Notes under the pieces: model-generated
The model's database searches: none
Told to the model about the DNA's origin: nothing
Seen by the model: only the letters and a program-made list of their open reading frames with translations
DNA from: Onchocerca volvulus
Taxonomy: Eukaryota; Nematoda; Chromadorea; Rhabditida; Onchocercidae
Direction of reading: 5' to 3'
NCBI GenBank assembly: GCA_000499405.2
Contig: HG738137.1
Span: 12,832,121-12,896,120 of the forward strand
DNA length: 64,000 nucleotides
Made by a program: the position numbers and the translations under genes
Shown here: in pieces, positions 27,040 to 39,601 of the stretch
Layout of the letters: each line of letters begins with the position of its first letter
Numbering within the stretch: position 1 is the stretch's first letter

Positions 27040-27760
27040 ATTTTAGATCGATAGCTTGGAAGAAGAGAACTTATTCGTATATCTTTGAGCTTATTTTTAC
27101 GTATTTACGTTCATTTATCATGTTTATATGAAATTTATAAAAAATTATATTTCTTGTTCTCCTTATACTGCTATTTTCTTTGTTGCAACAAAAAATTATT
27201 CATTTTATAGCTAACTTTTTTAAATTAAAAGTACAAAATATCTATGAAATTAATTAAAAATTATTAAAAAATACTTTCTATCTTTTATATTTTACAGTTT
27301 TTAGATTATAGGGAAAGGATAAATTTCTTAATGAAAAGGTAGTAGAAAATAGCAACTGTTTCAATATACTGTTGCTAGCATTTGAACGATGCGGTCCGAT
27401 GGTCAATTTGAATTCAATAAATGATGATTTGGCAATGCAAGTATAACGTTTATTGATTATTATTAGTTTATCAGTTCTAAATTTCTTTTTCTTTTTTAGT
27501 TTGTTAGAGATAGGGAAATGAATCTACGTTTAATTCTTTATCAATCCATAAATTTTACGTAGTATTCAAGTTAAGAAAGTTCTATTTTAAGTTACATATA
27601 TATTGTATTTCATCCAAAATAAGGATAAACATGGAATCTAATTTCTGCGATATTAAAACAAATAGTTTTTTGACATAGAGAAATTGGGTATTTTTGATTA
27701 TTTACTTCATGTAATTTTTCTTTTCTCTTTCTTTTTTTTTTTTTTTTTTTTATCATCTCG
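27040..27760 (+). pseudogene. Decayed copy of an rme-8 segment (exon 11 and flanking introns)
   Basis: Collinear with 4380-5050 of rme-8. It shares AAAAATTATTCATTTTATAG, GGGAAAGGATAAATTTCTT and the exon core GCATTTGAACGATGCG.TCCG. The copied exon would read LAFERCGPMVNLNS before losing frame, and the donor region is altered. No promoter or other rme-8 exons accompany it, so it is a duplication remnant. Confidence 0.88.
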
Positions 27761-27779
27761 AAAGTTTTCTTGCAAAATT

Positions 27780-28920
27780 ATAATATTTAGTTCAAATACA
27801 TATATTATAACTTTGTTTTAGTTACGTCCAATAATGTCCACCTTATAATTTATTTTTTTAAGTAATATTTTTCCGGAAAAATATAGGTACTTTTCTTTTG
27901 AAATGAAATGAAAATATTAAATAATAGATAAAGTTTCGTAAAAATGTCTTCAAATAGTAATTTTAAATGCATCAAAATTCAAGCTTAAAAGAAAAGCAGT
28001 AAAAACGTCCATTATTTCTAATATTAAGTACTAATTTCTATTATCGATATACATTCATGCATAAATTTTTACCTCAGTTTGCATAAATTCTTGGCTGAAA
28101 ATCGCAACTTATTGCGACAATTTAAGATAAACTTATAGTTGGCTACCATAGACGACGCCAGCAACATATTCAGGCATTATTGTTCAAACATAATTCAACT
28201 GCAATATTTAATTTTCCTACAACTAAATCATAAAATTATTAATCTAAATTCCTATTAATTTAAACAATCCTGAATTTTTTACTTGAAATTTCTATTAAAT
28301 TAAAGCAACTTGAACTAGTTTAAATTATCTTTAACTTAAATCGATCTAAATTTATTAATTCAAACTACTATACTATTATTCAAGTCAATTTAAATTTAGA
28401 AGTCTAAATAATTATTAATTTGAACATACCTAAGTTTATTGATCTGAGTAACTATTAATTTAAGCCAATAAATTTATTAGTCTAAATTGTCATTAATTTA
28501 ACTCAATTTAAGTTTAATAGTTTAAATTAATTTGAGCCAAAGAAAATTGTGAGAATTTAATATTGAAATATATTAATATCATCAAATTCAAATTACTTCA
28601 GAACCTTTTTTTTTTTTTTTTAGATTTGCAATTTGAATTATTTTTTCAAGTGTAGTCATGTGTTTAGTTAGTTTATGACATTCAATACCTACGGGTGAAT
28701 AATTTCACATAAAGGAATAAAGTCTTGAACTTTCTTTTGCTCTTGACAATCTGTAACTTTTTGGGATCTTCACAAAGCCATAATAAAGCTTAATAATTAC
28801 TTAATAAACTATTTATAAGAAATTAAAATAAGACATATGAATTTCCGAGAAATTTAGCTTTGATGAGTTAACATGAACAGATTTTAGTAATTTAATTTTA
28901 CTAATTTTTTTTATTGATTA
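27780..28920 (+). pseudogene. Decayed copy of saposin-gene exon 2 region without the Helitron
   Basis: 27800-28230 matches 14150-14530 (shared TATAGTTGGCTACCA, GACGACGCCAGCAACATATT). 28240-28900 matches 16290-16910 (repeated AATCTAAATT.CTATTAATTT blocks). The two parts are contiguous here but separated by the Helitron at the intact gene. Together with the rme-8 copy just upstream, this looks like a tandem segmental duplicate of the rme-8/saposin locus with large deletions. Confidence 0.82.
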
Positions 28921-30277
28921 AGTGGTCAGCCATTTAGCGACTACTGAATAAAAACTGTCGCGTAAACTGATTCCGTGATCGCTAGAAGCTCTTTTTAAAA
29001 TCATTAATAATTCCTGGTCATTAGTAGGCGGTAACTTGCAACATTCTAGCAATTAAAATGATTTATAACCTTTTAGAAGTGTATGCAAGCTTTAGCAAAT
29101 CGGAATATAAAAATACAACGGATGAAATACAGATAAATGATTCATTTGATTGAGAAATATTGTAAATTTCTGTTATATATATATTTTGATTATTCTATCA
29201 TATTTATATCATAAAATATCTCGTTTTACGAACTTCAATATTATCAATTATAGTGGAATTTTATTGACATAAGAATAAGAAAATAATTTCTTTCAAAAAG
29301 CAACAAAATAAAGCAAATAATGCATAAATATTGTGCAATAAAATTGATACATGAAAGAAACTTTCGTACAATAAACAACTGTAAATTCTGATCCAAAAAA
29401 AAAAAAAAACGAAAGAAGAAAAAATTCATCATGAAAATAAGAATTCTCGTCCTTATATACGTGAAGCGCGCTCAACTAAAACGAATCAGACAGGGCGAAA
29501 ATTCTTACAAGAGAAAATTTGATGTACAATATAAATAGAAAATGGTGCAATCAAGTAATCAACATTGTTTTGTATGATTTTGAGAAATCATGATAAAAAT
29601 CCCGAAGAATAGGGGGGAAGAAAAAAATTCCTTTTTTTTTCCCAAAGATCGATATTTTAAGGCTAGTATTCCGATAATACAGAGAAGCCAGCAACAAATC
29701 GGAGTATATTTTTGATATTTCTTCGGGATGAAGTTTAGAAAATGGTATCGTAATAGCAGATAATTCATAATCAGATCATAAGTGACATAATAATTGTAAA
29801 GTAAAATAAAAAAAATCAACAGTACGAAATAACTTATCCAATTGAGCCGATTAATCCGTGGAAATATTTAACATATCGGCTTCTAAATCTACAGTAGCAT
29901 TGGACTGAACCGATTCTTAGAAACAATACAAACAAAATGTCTCAAGTGATTTCAAGAAAGATTAGCCATTCACACTTCAATTTCTGTAAATATATTTCAT
30001 CGGGAAACAACTATGAAAATGGTAGGCTGGCTTAAGATTGCGGCTTAATTCCTAGCTTAATTTTTGCGGTTTTATAACAAGATCATAAAATAACAAAAGT
30101 AAAGCTTTTGTTGCGGTTTGATTCCTCGGTTTGATTTGCTTGATGATTCAATCATTCGAAGAAATAAAGATAAAATTGAAAATTCAAGAAAAAAGATAAA
30201 CTTTCAGCATCATTCTTTTTATGGTTTACGACAAGAGCTCATATATAGTATGAAACTTAAGTTTTTATCGTAAGCAA
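28921..30277. other. Intergenic region 3' of cdc-7
   Basis: AT-rich, with no convincing gene. One minus-strand stretch near 29847-29910 could be read as a short terminal exon (SVQSNATVDLEADMLNISTD then stop) after an AG, but nothing links it to a gene. Confidence 0.5.
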
Positions 30278-33200
30278 CTAAGAAAGTGATGCTAAAAGCA
30301 TTTCAGCCGTGTATCGCATATTTGGATCAATAATAAGACATCTTTTCAGTATTTCAAATGCTTGACGTTCATCTGAAATTTATTTAGAAAAAATAATAAA
30401 ATAAAAATAATGCTTCGTAGAGATTTTTGGTTTTGCTCCTATTGCTTATATTCAAAACTAATAGTGAATTCGCAGCATTGAAAGCACATAAAACCAGCTG
30501 CAATAAAAATACAAATCAACAAAAAAAATTTATATTTGACCCTGTCTAAGCAAGTGTCTATTTATTATTGTAAATTCGTAGAATTAGTATTTCCTTGTCA
30601 TCAAAAAAAAAAAGATCTTCTTGGGCCTGATGAACCAATGATCTAAGATAATGATTGTTTCTATGCGGTATTCAAATTATAAATAAGAAATAGGCAAATA
30701 CTTAGTCTAAATAAAAATCTTCAGGTAATACCACATTTCCGCCTCTCCTTGGTACCACGGAATCGTGCAGATTTGAAAATATTGGAACCGAGACCAACTA
30801 CAACTCTAAAAAATTATGATTCGAAAATGGAAATTACCAGGAGCAAGCTCGTTCAGTGAATGTTCCTCGGATATACGACACATACATTTCCCATCATGAT
30901 TGTCATAAAAGAGATTTCTACAGGTATAACAGTATTTACCCTGTCGCGGTATTTCACCTAAAAAATATGAAAAATGGTATCATTCCTTTGTTTGTCTTAA
31001 ATTCATGACTAATTAACCATCTTTGATCTGTCGATTATAATTTGACAGATGAGAACATTCCAGAAATGTGGTAAGGATAAGTGCAGGATATTTTTACTAA
31101 TTTAAATAGAAAGGCATATGGTATACTTTTAGATACGTTATACATAATCTCTATACATCAGTTATGTCATAAAATATGAACCATTTCGTATCACATTCAC
31201 AAATTTGACTATATCAAGACCAGGAAAATTCCAGCTAGCTAATAAGGTTGAATTGTTCTTTTGCGCAAGTTGTTCGATTGGTTCCGAACCAAAAATAACA
31301 GCGATTTGAGCGATTGCTTCATAATCATCATCTGGTCGCATCACTGGATGCTTACGACAAAGCAAGGATAAGAAAATAATGCCGGCCGACCAAATGTCGA
31401 TCAGCGTGGTTCGCTGCCGATATTTAAGTAGCAATTCTGGAGCTCGAAAACCCGCTGTTCCAGCCTGAAAGTTCTTTATCTTATCTATTCGCATCATATA
31501 AAGTAAGGCATAAGAGATAAATTGAAAATCGTTAAACGAGAGCATTGTTTCTAGTCAACTCATATTCTACGATTATGGGTAAACACTAACTCTGCTGACA
31601 TGAAGTCGAGGTCGCTTGGTACACATGTCGCAAACACGTGGCAAACCATAACAATCACATTCATTTCTTGTTCGATTATTCTTGCAAATCTTGCGAATTT
31701 CATACGACACTTCAAGATCTTTGAAAACATTTTGTTTTTCTATCTAAAAGAAAATTAATGAGGCGATGAAAGTCATGATTGATTAAAAATCATGATTACA
31801 AAACGTAGCATTCTATTATTCATCGCAATATATCGCTCTTATAATCTTATCTAATTTTCCGGGTGAGATTTATAGCAACAATAGTAAAATCTTTAAATTA
31901 AATCCATTCAGTTTAGTTTATTAATGGCAAATATTCATTATTTTGAGAATTTTCAAAGTATGAAAATGATTGCAAAAATCAAATCAAATTTTTAAACCAA
32001 CGTCATGATGATTTATAAGATTCTGTGGTAATTGTGTATCGAATGTTTCTTCACAAAGACCAAAATCAATCAAACAATATCTTAAAAATATAACTGGATG
32101 AAACAATATAGGCTTGAATCATTTGAATTTTTAATGTCTTTTCAAAATCTAGAACTTACTTATGTTTCGATCGATTGTAAAGGAAATTAGATGGTTTGAT
32201 ATCTCGGTGAATGATACCTTTTCCATGCAGATATCTCAGTGCATCCAGCAAATTCTTCATATAATCCAAAATTTCCGGTATTGTAACCGAAGCTATGACT
32301 TCCTACAAAAAAAAAAAAGACGATTATGATTCAAGTAAAAAATTAACAAATTCATGATTCTGTGTGTTCTTATCAATTATGGTAATTTGATATGTTCTTA
32401 TTAAATATGAAGGCACATTGGCAGATACATCGCTAAATTATAATACTCTCTATTTTATTTTATTTATTTTTTTGACACGGATGAAAGTAGTACAATTCGA
32501 ACGACTAAAACTGATGTACATAATTACCAGTCTCAATTATTTTCGTACATTCTCAACAATTCATGCACGAAAATTTGAAACATATTATTTAAAATAGCAA
32601 TTTTACGTTTCAGATATATTCCTATTGTTTTTTAGTATAACGATTAGCTGTTGATACCTTAAAAGAAGTATGATCGAAATAATCCATCACAATGAAAACT
32701 CGATCATATTCCCGATGAGCTGCATGAATTCTCACAATGTTATGAACACCACCAAAACGTTGCAAAATGCGTAATTCCATTGCAATGAATTTCGGTAAAT
32801 TGTTCCTTGCTAATATTTTCATCGCATACGATGTACCAAGTCCACGACGACACTTTATCTGATAAACATCACCAAATGTACCTGAAAGAAAATCTAGAAT
32901 TTGATTCATACATAAGTGTATAACTAAAATTTTTCATAACTATCATCCATAAAAAGGAAGCATATGGAATATTTCCAACAGTAATACAAACATAATTATC
33001 TTATTCTAAATTCATTGTATTGATGTGGATAAACGTATCTCGCATTAAGTTTTACCAATTATGAAATAAACATACAACTTAGCCAATAGTGGATTTTCAA
33101 TTTAACTCAAAAAATATCGTAATCCAAAGAAAAAGATAGAGTAGTTATATCTCATGTACGATAAGAGCGGGAAAAAATTAGGAAGAATGTGAATGTTAAG

Positions 33201-33471
33201 ATGATTCGTTCTGCTGCATTTAGCAATATCAGAATGACAATTTTTTACATAAATTCAATTTTTAGAATCAAGATGAAAATGAAAAGAATTATTGCATACC
33301 TGAACCAAGCAGATTACCAACAATAAAGTTATCTCGAACCCAATTACTATTCGTCGGCGGATCAGGTGCGACATATCGCGTTTCAGTGTTTGGAATCGGC
33401 ATAACTGCGGATGATATCTGTTCCAATTTTTCCTTTGCCGGTCCAGCGTTTATCATTAAGCTGGTAGACAT
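30278..33471 (-). CDS. cdc-7: CDC7-like (DDK) serine/threonine kinase
   Basis: Catalytic subunit of the Dbf4-dependent kinase, which phosphorylates MCM helicase to fire replication origins. Eight exons on the minus strand: 33300-33471, 32658-32881, 32160-32302, 32002-32080, 31591-31743, 31182-31464, 30838-30957, 30278-30372. All phases fit; the protein is 422 residues, against about 570 in human. Visible motifs: glycine loop GSGTFGDVY (split by intron 1), VAIK lysine in [21 protein letters not shown], and [12 protein letters not shown] with [13 protein letters not shown]. The kinase insert carries [13 protein letters not shown], matching the cysteine cluster before the APE motif in CDC7 proteins. 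An additional CYTC...CMC cluster lies in exon 7, in kinase insert III. I used the ATG at 33471; an in-frame GTG two codons earlier is not needed. Confidence 0.93.
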
Positions 33472-33539
33472 TGTCACCAGCTTAATGATAAGCTCCTGGA
33501 ATCAAATTATGAGGGAAGTCTTTTGTTAATGAATTAATT

Positions 33540-33890
33540 TGTGAATTAACTATTGCTGCGTCGATCTGTATCGTTGTAGTAAATCTGATTTTACTCCAAA
33601 ATCCGAGCCTTTTAAATTCTTTCGGGGTCCCTCCTCCTTTGTTGATCTCTTACGTGTCATCTTATGATTGGTCGACCTCACTTTGTTTATTTATCAATTG
33701 GAGCGGTTTGGAGGGTAAACATGTTTAACCTTTTGGCGGTGAACATATCTGTCTTTTTGGCGGTAAACATATTTATCCTTTTGCGGTCAACATGTTTATC
33801 CGCTTGTTGATCTCTTTAACATTCCTTGTTTACAAAAATTATATCTTTTGGATTTTTCCGACAATATCCGCAAAATGTTTTACCTTAAAT
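33540..33890 (+). repeat. Repeat R copy upstream of cdc-7
   Basis: Carries CTTTTAAATTCTTTCGGGG, GGTCCCTCCTCC, an inverted CCAAT (TGATTGGTCGACC), four spaced GTAAACAT-like motifs (33712-33805) and CATTCCTTGTTTACA. It lies 70-420 bp upstream of the cdc-7 start, in the same relative orientation as the copies upstream of the CCCH genes. Confidence 0.8.
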
Positions 33891-36050
33891 ATATCATTAT
33901 TTATTACGTGTATTAATGGAAAATATTTATGAATGTACAAAATTTACACGCATTTTCAAAATTATTTAAACCAAAGTCAAATCAATCATCTCCGAAATCG
34001 AAAGAAATCGCAAATTTAAAAGTTGACATTTAATTTTCATATGAGTTTGCTTGGTTTGCATTCCGCTTTATCTCAAAATTAACTTTTAGTACTCTTCTCA
34101 AATTTCTGGTCGATCTCTAAGGATATTCGATAAGAGGAGGAGAGAATGGGTAACATACGGTAACGCATGGTTTCCACGTAATAAAGTGTGAAAAACGTAA
34201 GATAAAGCATTGAATGACTGAGATCATGATTATGAGAATTTCACGTAAGTCGGAGTTGAAATGATGAATTTTTATTAGTGATGATATTAGCAGATATTCA
34301 GGGCAAATTATTCGGAAGACATTATCATTCCTACGTTGACAACGTAGAATCCCGCAACATTATAGTAGAGAACGTGTTAATTTAAGAGCTTTAACAGTAT
34401 TCATTTCAATGAATTAATTCAACGAAAGAGTTTTATACGGTTCATAGTGTTATCGCTTTTCTTAAGCAATTTTTCCATTCGTAAGATGTATAAAAAATTT
34501 TTTGTAAAATTTTTTTCGTAAAGTATGTTAAGTTTTCGTCGTATGGTTCAGCTAATTAACACATGAAAAGTTTTTTTTTTATCTTAAAATTTTAGCAATA
34601 GTCTTACTCACATATTTCTAATATATCCTAGCACAAAAAATAAAAATTTTTAACTACGCCTTGCATCTCGCCTTCATAAGTCGACAGAATTTATTGGCCA
34701 CGCTTATTTGATGCATTCACCGCGCCCATTTCTTTCATTCTTTTTTACGCAAAGTTTCAAGTTCTTCACCAATTAATTCGCAATACAACATTCGAATAGG
34801 CGCGTGTTTAACTTTTTCATTTATTTGTTGTTTTACATATTGGGAATGTAGTTACGTGGAAAAATGTCGAGGTCATAATAGCGTATTATGAAGTATTTCA
34901 TTAAAGTAATTTATGGATTACCTTTCTGACTTTTAATAATAGTTGTGTCTTAGATTGCTTTTTTGTCGCAAATTTCGTTATTCATTTTGACGCGATCTTT
35001 CAAGTTTTACCCCGTTAATTTGAAATTTTGACAGAATATTGCATTTAAATAAGCACGCGTTTCCATTTTTTTTTTTTTATTAGATTTTCATACATGTTTC
35101 TCACAAAACGCTCCGATTAGCAAATAAACAAGACGAGATCAATCGTAAGGCGACGTGTCAGAGATCAAGAAAAGAGGAGGAGCCCTGAAAAAATTTGAAA
35201 GGTTTGGATTTTGGAGGAGAATCAATTTAAATTCGGCAACAGTTCGAGTTCAACGAACAGCTCAGTTCGGAGTTTCTACAACGGCACAATGACAATTTTA
35301 CAGTGACACAGATCAATGCTGCATTAGCAACAAATCGACAGTCAAGAAATTCTATTCTCCTCTACAAGTGACAAAGTAAAGAAAAATTCAGCAGTTAATT
35401 TGTTTAGATAATCTCAAATAATTTCGAGGACAATCCGGATACTTTTAGTTGTCATGGACATGATAAGTGAAAGAAAATAAGTATATCCATATAAAAATGA
35501 TTTCCTATTCGAACACAAGGTCTTATCAAAACTTGAAAACATCAGTGGAAAACTAGCTAGAGCCGGACAGACGAAGAGTGGCCAGCCCCGATAAACTAAC
35601 TGGATCGGTCACACTCCGTCATATTAATGAATTTGTTAGAATTCATAACGTCATCAGACATATTTATTTTTCTTTTACCTTTCACGCCTGTGTCCAGTAA
35701 AGGTAAATAAAATCACGTCATCATTGGTGTTATTTAGCACTTTGCAATCTCTTCACCGATTACTTTCAAATTTCGGTACAATCTTGCATTCGAATAAGCG
35801 ATTTTTTATTTGGATATATCAACTTTTTTTCACCTGTCGCACCTGTGACAAGTAAAGGTAAGCGAGCGGGCTAAATTTATTGACCGCGCCTACGTCGTTC
35901 ATTTCGATAAAACATTTCAAACTCTTCACGGATTGATTTGAAATCTTGAAATAATGTTACATTCGAATGGGGAATGTTTCTATATAGATAATCTACTTTT
36001 TTTTTTTTTCTACCTGTCACATCTGTGACAAGATCAAACGAAATCCGCGT
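33891..36050. other. Repeat-rich spacer upstream of cdc-7
   Basis: Holds an inverted partial R copy (35095-35290) and several diverged repeats of one unit. These contain TTTCAAG.TCTTCACC followed by ACATTCGAATA..CG (about 34735-34805, 34980-35060, 35740-35800, 35910-35980). Short palindromic CACCTGTGACAAGTAAAGGTA-like pieces also occur. No host gene was recognised; the 5' flank of the Helitron relic that follows may account for much of it. Confidence 0.55.
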
Positions 36051-37470
36051 ATAAAATTTGCTGAAATAACCAATTATAATGTCGATAAGCATTTGTATGA
36101 AGTTGTGATGAACAATATGATAATGGATTTTGCTTCGGCTGAATCCAAATTCACCGTGCGTGATAGACGGAAAATGCTCTAAACGATACCTTCAAGCATT
36201 AGTATCCAACACAGTCACAGTAAGTGATGGAAACTTTTTATGCAGAAAAAGATCAGCAGAAGATGGCGAAAAAATATTAGCGAAATATTAACCAATGAGG
36301 GTTGTTCCATATTCACCTTTGCTATTAAAAACATATAAAGTTCACATAAACTGAAATACTGTAATTCTGTTAAATCGATCAAATTTATTTGCAAGTACGT
36401 GAATAAAACCAGCGACAAGACAGTTTTTGGCTTGCAACCAGTAAGAAATGATAGGAATGCGATATTACATATCGATGAAATCTCAGGCTGGAATATACAT
36501 CAGCAGCAATGAAGCTGTGCTTAGAAATGGAGAATAAAGTTCTCAGTCAATTGGGAATGACATTATCGAATCGATCTGCGTTTTTTTTGATGTAGAATTG
36601 TGTCGTGAACAAAATTATAACATAACTGATCTTTTGTCGTTTGTGCAATCAAATATTCTTAAGCTACTGTTTGAGCAAAAAGGCATTTACGATCAAATTA
36701 TGCAAATCATCAATAATCGTTTTGGAGGAATTTTTTTTCAGATGCGTCAAGTGGAACTGATAAAACGTCCTAATTAGATCGATTCTGGCAGTAATTCTAC
36801 CCAAAATGACTTAGCTCTTGCATCATCCGAATAGCTGCAGCATTCCTAACAGGTAGAATTGCTCATTCCACTTTGAAAATCCCATCGAACATGCAATTCA
36901 TTGGAACTTCCCACGCAACATTTCTACAGTATCCAGCATAGGAAAAGTATTGCAGAAATGTAAACTTATTGTTTGGTAAATGTACGATCATTGAAAGATT
37001 CGTGTGAAAGCATCAGTATTTGGGAATGCGTTAATATTGCTTGCTGGAGATTCGAGCAAATATTATCTGTAATTCTTCAATCGGCAGCAGCGGACGAAAT
37101 AAATGCTTGCCTTAAATATCTACTTTGTGGCGACACGGAAGGACATTAAAATTAACTACAAATATGCATATCCAGCTGCAAAGTAATCGATGGGCTGGGA
37201 TATTTTTTTTTTTGGTTGTTGAGTTAAATTTTTTCAAAAGCCCCTATATCTTATCTTTGATTTGTTTCTCATTTGATTTTATATATGTAAATAGGATTTA
37301 GGAAATGAATGCTTACCTGAAATATCTACTTTTAAGCGATATGTAAGGGTGTTAAAATTAACTTAAAATATGCGTATTCCAACTGCAAAGCGACCGATCA
37401 ACTGAGATATTCTCACATCGGTGGCTAGAAATTGAGAACGGAAAGCGGGCTCGTATAAAATTAGCTGGAC
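36050..37470 (+). pseudogene. Helitron Rep/helicase relic
   Basis: Broken reading frames retain Helitron landmarks in order. They are YNVDKHLYEVVMNNMI and YCNSVKSIKFICKYVNK (N-terminal Helitron-like domain), a Walker A relic DASSGTDKT near 36740-36770 where functional helicases have GTGKT, TGRIAHSTLKIPSNMQF, NACLKYL, and KLTTNMHIQLQS. Numerous stops interrupt it. The NACLKYL...QLQSDRS segment appears twice (about 37090-37200 and 37305-37465), ending ENGKRAR where family members have GNGKVP. So two diverged Helitron pieces lie head to tail. Confidence 0.85.
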
Positions 37471-37559
37471 GTATAAAATGAGCCATGTGGAGTATGCCGG
37501 GTTCCGGCTTATATATATTTGGAATATATGTGACAATTTTACAAGAAAACTTGCAAGGT

Positions 37560-38200
37560 GCTAAAATGTATCAATGCATGAACTAAATAACTGAAAATAT
37601 TCAATTTCTCATATTTTGCATGAAGTACAATATGTATATGTAATTTGGATCTAATTTCTGCAACATTGAAATAAAAAATTTTTGTTTTGCTATCAACTCA
37701 AACACTAAGTAAAATATATGGAATGATTATAAATTAGACATGAATTCGTTTCTCTATTATCAAAAAAGAAAAGTTTCAAACTGATGGCAATTAATAATAA
37801 TTAATAATCATCTTATTTTGAACTCAAATTGACCACAGCGTCGCGTCGTTCAACTGCTACCAGTAGCATCCAAAATAATTATTATTTTCCATTAAGAAAT
37901 TTATCTTTCCCCTATAATCCAAATAGCTGTAAAGTGTAAAAGATGGAAAACTACAATAATTTTAAATTCAATTTCATAGACGTTTTGCACTTTCAATTTA
38001 AGAAAGTTATCCATAAAATGAATAATTTTAGTGTAAAAAAAAGTTATATAAGCAGAAGAACAAGAAATTGAATTTAATATAAACCTGATAAATGTACGTA
38101 AATACGGAAAAATAATCTAAAAGATTTACGATTAAGTTCTCTTCTTCCAAACCGTCCATCTAATAATAGTGAATCTATATTTCTGCATTCACTAATAATT
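37560..38200 (-). pseudogene. Inverted decayed copy of the rme-8 segment
   Basis: On the minus strand this matches 4400-5050 and the copy at 27040-27760. Shared pieces include AAAATTATTCATTTTATGG, GGGGAAAGATAAATTTCTTA and the exon remnant around 37840-37880. Stops and indels are present. Confidence 0.8.
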
Positions 38201-38329
38201 GTTTGGAACATAAACGAAGAATCGCTATTTCGTCAATCAATTTATGAGTAAATCATTTCAACAATGTTTTGAATAGGATTTGAATCAGACTTAATTTTAC
38301 ACAGATCTTAAATGCCATTAAAACAATTC

Positions 38330-38500
38330 CACGCATTCATTTAGTCTTGTATCATTTCCATTTCAATAAAAGTGTGACGGAAGTGACTGATAAACTTTAA
38401 AATGAACTTGTCGCAATATTGTTCACCAATTCAATTATAAATGCAGTCTATGCTGGTCTTATTCAATAAAATATGATTCTGGATAGTTTTTATAACTTAA
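38330..38500 (-). pseudogene. Inverted decayed copy of saposin-gene exon 7
   Basis: On the minus strand it matches 19740-19890 and 26725-26885 (CCAGAATCATATTTTATTGA..., AATTGGTGAACAATATTGCG). It ends exactly where the left palindrome arm begins. Confidence 0.78.
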
Positions 38501-38504
38501 TGAA

Positions 38505-39220
38505 ACTATACGTTTAGAAAGTTCAAATTTGCAAAATCTCAAGAAAAATTCCTGGAAATTCCGTCATTTTGAAAAAAAGAAATTAAAAATATTTTTTGAT
38601 AGAATTTTAAAAACTAGAAACACATTTTTACATAAGTTCACATAAAATATTCAAGTAATTTTGCTATCCGAGTGCTCAAGACTTTTTCTGGAGCTAAAAA
38701 CTTCTTAATTTATATATCAAATCAAATATTGCATAATATATCTGATATGAAGATGTTTGAAACTGCATTCTAATGGAAAATTGGTATATTCTTGTAACCT
38801 TAGATCACTTTCAATCAAACTTAACCAAGTAAATATTGTTGAAAAACCCAAAGGATATAATTATTGTAAACAAGGAGTGTAAAGGGTCGAGTAGCGGGAA
38901 GATAGGTTCAAAGGGACCAATAGTTCGACAAGCATGTAATCATCAAAAGGATAAACATGTTTACCGCCAAAAGGATAAACATGTTTATTTCAAAAAGAAT
39001 AAGCATGTATACCGCCAAACGCTCCGATTAACTGATAAAAAAGGTGAGTTCGACCAATCATGAAACGGCAAATTGGAAATCAGATGAAGAGGAGAGACTC
39101 AAGAGGATTTAAATGATTCGGAGTTCGGTTTGAATTCAGTTAAGAATTCAAATCAGTTCTTGTACCGATACGACAATAGAAGCAATTAAGATTCGGAGTT
39201 CTTACATCGACTTATTTCGC
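38505..39220 (-). repeat. Repeat R copy, upstream of CCCH gene B
   Basis: Reads toward gene B: tail with CAAGACTTTTTCTGG, AAACAAGGAGTG, three GTAAACAT/ATGTTTAC palindromes (38953-39030), GTTCGACCAATCATGAAACGG, GAGGATTTAAATG and TTCGGAGTTC. A second, inverted half-copy at 39440-39600 faces it, making a foldback of about 560 bp around 220 bp. Confidence 0.8.
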
Positions 39221-39601
39221 TGTAAAAGAGAATAAAAGAGATGAATAAAATTTTATTGATTAGAATTTTATTGATTTCATTGATTTTTTAAGCAATTTCA
39301 TTGGTCACACTTTTATTATAATCTATTACTAGAGAATTTCCGAGCAAACTGTTCACTGCGTTATTTTTCCTTTATCACTGTATAACAGAACACTGCTCAA
39401 CGGAATTGTTGGATTGTTACTATTACTCTGTCACTTCTGTTCCAAAAAGTATTGTTGCAGGTCGGTATAAGAACTGATTTGAATTTCGAACTGAACTCAA
39501 CTTGAATAGCAAAATTAGGGCCTCTTAAAACTTTTCCGAGCTTCTCCTACTTATCTGATATCCAACTTATTGCCTCATGATTGATCGATCTCAACTCTGG
39601 C

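Noticed and set aside
29847..29910. Possible terminal exon on minus strand (LEADMLNISTD then stop)
   Set aside because: cdc-7 already ends at an in-frame TAG at 30278 with no donor before it, and no partner exon was found.
38836..39063. Lys-rich frame with repeated DKHVY (mirror 61544-61771)
   Set aside because: Same R array in the opposite frame; repeat-derived and not a gene.
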